DNA from: an uncultured Bryobacterales bacterium
GTDB taxonomy: Bacteria; Acidobacteriota; Terriglobia; Bryobacterales; UBA6623
Assembly: GCA_946887065.1 (NCBI GenBank)
Contig: CAMPKL010000220.1
Coordinates: 1-6,524 of the forward strand
Length of the DNA: 6,524 bases
Direction of reading: 5' to 3'
Made by a program: the position numbers and the translations under genes
Shown: positions 5,625 through 6,524 of the stretch, in pieces
How the letters are laid out: each line of letters starts with the position of its first letter
Numbering within the stretch: position 1 is the first letter of the stretch
The notes under the pieces: model-generated
Told to the model about the DNA's origin: nothing
The model's input: the letters and a program-made list of their open reading frames with translations, nothing else
Databases searched by the model: none

Positions 5625-6059
5625 TCACTCGCTGCCTAGTTGAGGCAGCAACTCTGTTTCATAAAACTCCCGAAAACGCTTGTGGATGTCGTCTCTGGAT
5701 TGGCGAAAAACGGCCAGAATCGCTTCGTCCGTGCCGGTCGCATCGGCTGGGTCGGGGAAGCCGATATGCAGACGATGTTTGACCTGGCCGAGAAAGGCGG
5801 GGCAATCGCGCTCGGCATTGCCGCAGACGGTGATGACGTAGTCGATCTTGTCGTGAAGGAATTGATCGACGCTCTTGGGACGGCCCGCCGAGATGTCGAT
5901 GCCGGCTTCTTGCATGACGCGAATGGCGTAGGGGTTCACCCGCGCTGCAGGCCTGGACCCAGCTGACTCGACCTCCAGGCGCGCGTCGAAGCTGCGCAGA
6001 AACGCCTCGGCCATTTGGCTGCGGCAAGAGTTGCCGGTGCACAAGACGAGAATCTTCAC
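5625..6059 (-). CDS. arsC: Arsenate reductase, thioredoxin-coupled LMW-phosphatase type
   Basis: ArsC reduces arsenate to arsenite in the cytoplasm using a three-cysteine relay. The 144-residue protein has the P-loop CTGNSCRS (Cys7 to Arg13) at the N terminus, the redox pair Cys79 and Cys86 in VCGNAERDCP, seven residues apart as in S. aureus ArsC (82/89), and FPDPA (101-105), whose Asp103 is the expected general acid. This is the thioredoxin-dependent class rather than the glutaredoxin-dependent E. coli class. Translation starts at a GTG (6059) that overlaps the arsR TGA by 4 nt (GTGA), with an AGAGGA sequence in the arsR tail as Shine-Dalgarno, implying coupling. The product arsenite must be exported or bound; no ArsB or Acr3 gene is in view. 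Confidence 0.95.
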   Translation of the reverse strand: MKILVLCTGNSCRSQMAEAFLRSFDARLEVESAGSRPAARVNPYAIRVMQEAGIDISAGRPKSVDQFLHDKIDYVITVCGNAERDCPAFLGQVKHRLHIGFPDPADATGTDEAILAVFRQSRDDIHKRFREFYETELLPQLGSE

Positions 6060-6436
6060 CGCTTCCTCTTCGCCGCCGGCGGGCAGCAGGCTACCAGGTC
6101 CTGAATGCTAACCACGTTGCTTTCGGCGCAGCATTCCTTCATCAGGAACTCGATCAGCTCCTGCAGCGCTTCGGCGTTGACTCGATAGCGCAAGAAATTG
6201 CTTTGACGCTCCATCGTGACCAGGCCTTCGTGCTTGAGGCGTTCGAGGTGATGGGAGAGCGTTGAGGCTGGAATGTCTAGCGCTGCTTGGATGTCGCCGA
6301 CGACCATGCCCTGGGGATGCGCCCGCAGCAGGGCGCGAACGATGCGCAGCCGCGCCTCGGCCCCGAGGGCGTTGAATCTGTCGGCGCAACGGATGACGTC
6401 GGCGTCGCTAGTCTTCGCTTGGCTTGGTGTTTCCAT
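6056..6436 (-). CDS. arsR: ArsR/SmtB-family arsenic-responsive repressor
   Basis: This repressor should bind operator DNA and release it when metalloid binds. The 126-residue protein has the winged-helix core: FNALGAEARLRIVRALL (21-37), VVGDIQAALDIPASTLSHHLERLKHEGLV (45-73, recognition helix around STLSHHLERL), and the wing RQSNFLRYRVN (77-87). The classical ELCVC metal site in the helix before the recognition helix is absent (VVGDIQ there). Instead cysteines sit C-terminally as pairs Cys102-Cys103 and Cys117-Cys118, closer to the Acidithiobacillus ferrooxidans ArsR type, which uses a C-terminal CC plus a further Cys. The start ATG at 6436 sits only about 9 nt from the predicted transcription start and lacks a strong Shine-Dalgarno. 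It is the first gene of arsR-arsC-arsI. Confidence 0.94.
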   Translation of the reverse strand: METPSQAKTSDADVIRCADRFNALGAEARLRIVRALLRAHPQGMVVGDIQAALDIPASTLSHHLERLKHEGLVTMERQSNFLRYRVNAEALQELIEFLMKECCAESNVVSIQDLVACCPPAAKRKR

Positions 6437-6457
6437 ATTTCTATAAATGTATAAATA
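6436..6457 (-). promoter_or_regulatory. Probable ArsR operator (dyad overlapping -10 and start)
   Basis: An AT-rich 22-nt imperfect palindrome (16/22 symmetric) has outer TATTT and AAATA half-sites. It covers the -10 box, the transcription start and the first base of the arsR ATG, the usual position for autorepression by an ArsR-family protein. It contrasts sharply with the GC-rich surroundings. Confidence 0.6.
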
Positions 6458-6480
6458 CCAAACGACTTGGCTTTTGTCAA
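6452..6480 (-). promoter_or_regulatory. Sigma70-type promoter of the ars operon
   Basis: On the minus strand, a perfect -35 TTGACA (6480-6475) is followed after 17 nt by TATTTA (6457-6452). The -10 is a poor match but within an AT-rich run that offers alternatives. A start near 6445 would leave a leader of about 9 nt. Beyond it, 6481-6524 shows nothing I can call. Confidence 0.65.
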
Positions 6481-6524
6481 GCTGAATACAATAGGGTGGT
6501 GAATAAAGTAACGCTGATTACTGA

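Noticed and set aside
1..6524. CRISPR array, tRNA, rRNA or phage genes
   Set aside because: No regularly spaced repeats, cloverleaf-like segments, rRNA stretches or phage or transposase proteins were seen on either strand.

Overview
The window is a GC-rich bacterial chromosomal segment with nine protein-coding genes I can support, packed tightly on both strands. There is no rRNA, tRNA, phage or transposase gene. The mixture of housekeeping genes (c-di-AMP synthesis, peptidoglycan glycosyltransferase, lumazine synthase, NusB) and a small exported protein with an HExxH(x7)H pattern like one I associate with Acidobacteria suggests an Acidobacteriota-type Gram-negative (Solibacter/Bryobacter relatives). 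That placement is an inference from protein flavour, not a measured assignment.

Layout. 1-1461, minus strand: a 123-residue conserved-looking protein of unknown function, then, overlapping it by 14 nt, a membrane diadenylate cyclase (CdaA) fused to a YbbR/CdaR-type extracytoplasmic region and cut by the window edge. 1462-1763: an intergenic stretch dominated by a ~153-bp imperfect inverted repeat. 1764-2546, plus: an orphan ABC ATPase of the ModF/YlmA type. 2547-3233, minus: monofunctional transglycosylase MtgA, whose stop codon directly abuts that of the ABC gene. 3278-3796, plus: the exported HExxH protein. 3779-4713, minus: a ribH-nusB operon whose end overlaps the HExxH gene by 18 nt. 4918-5136, plus: a small exported protein with a possible RBS-sequestering hairpin. 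5141-6436, minus: an arsenic operon, arsR-arsC-arsI-like, behind a good sigma70-type promoter with an overlapping dyad operator.

How the genes work together. The cyclase module would make the second messenger c-di-AMP, which in other bacteria is tied to cell-wall and osmotic homeostasis; MtgA is also a wall gene but lies in a separate unit. RibH (riboflavin) and NusB (antitermination) form a commonly seen operon. In the arsenic operon, ArsR senses the metalloid, ArsC reduces arsenate to arsenite, and the ArsI-like VOC enzyme is expected to cleave C-As bonds of trivalent organoarsenicals; all converge on arsenite, yet no efflux pump lies in the window.

The most interesting points are the CdaA-YbbR fusion with its altered RHR motif (RHS), the overlapping unknown gene that precedes it, and the long hairpin repeat upstream of the ABC gene.
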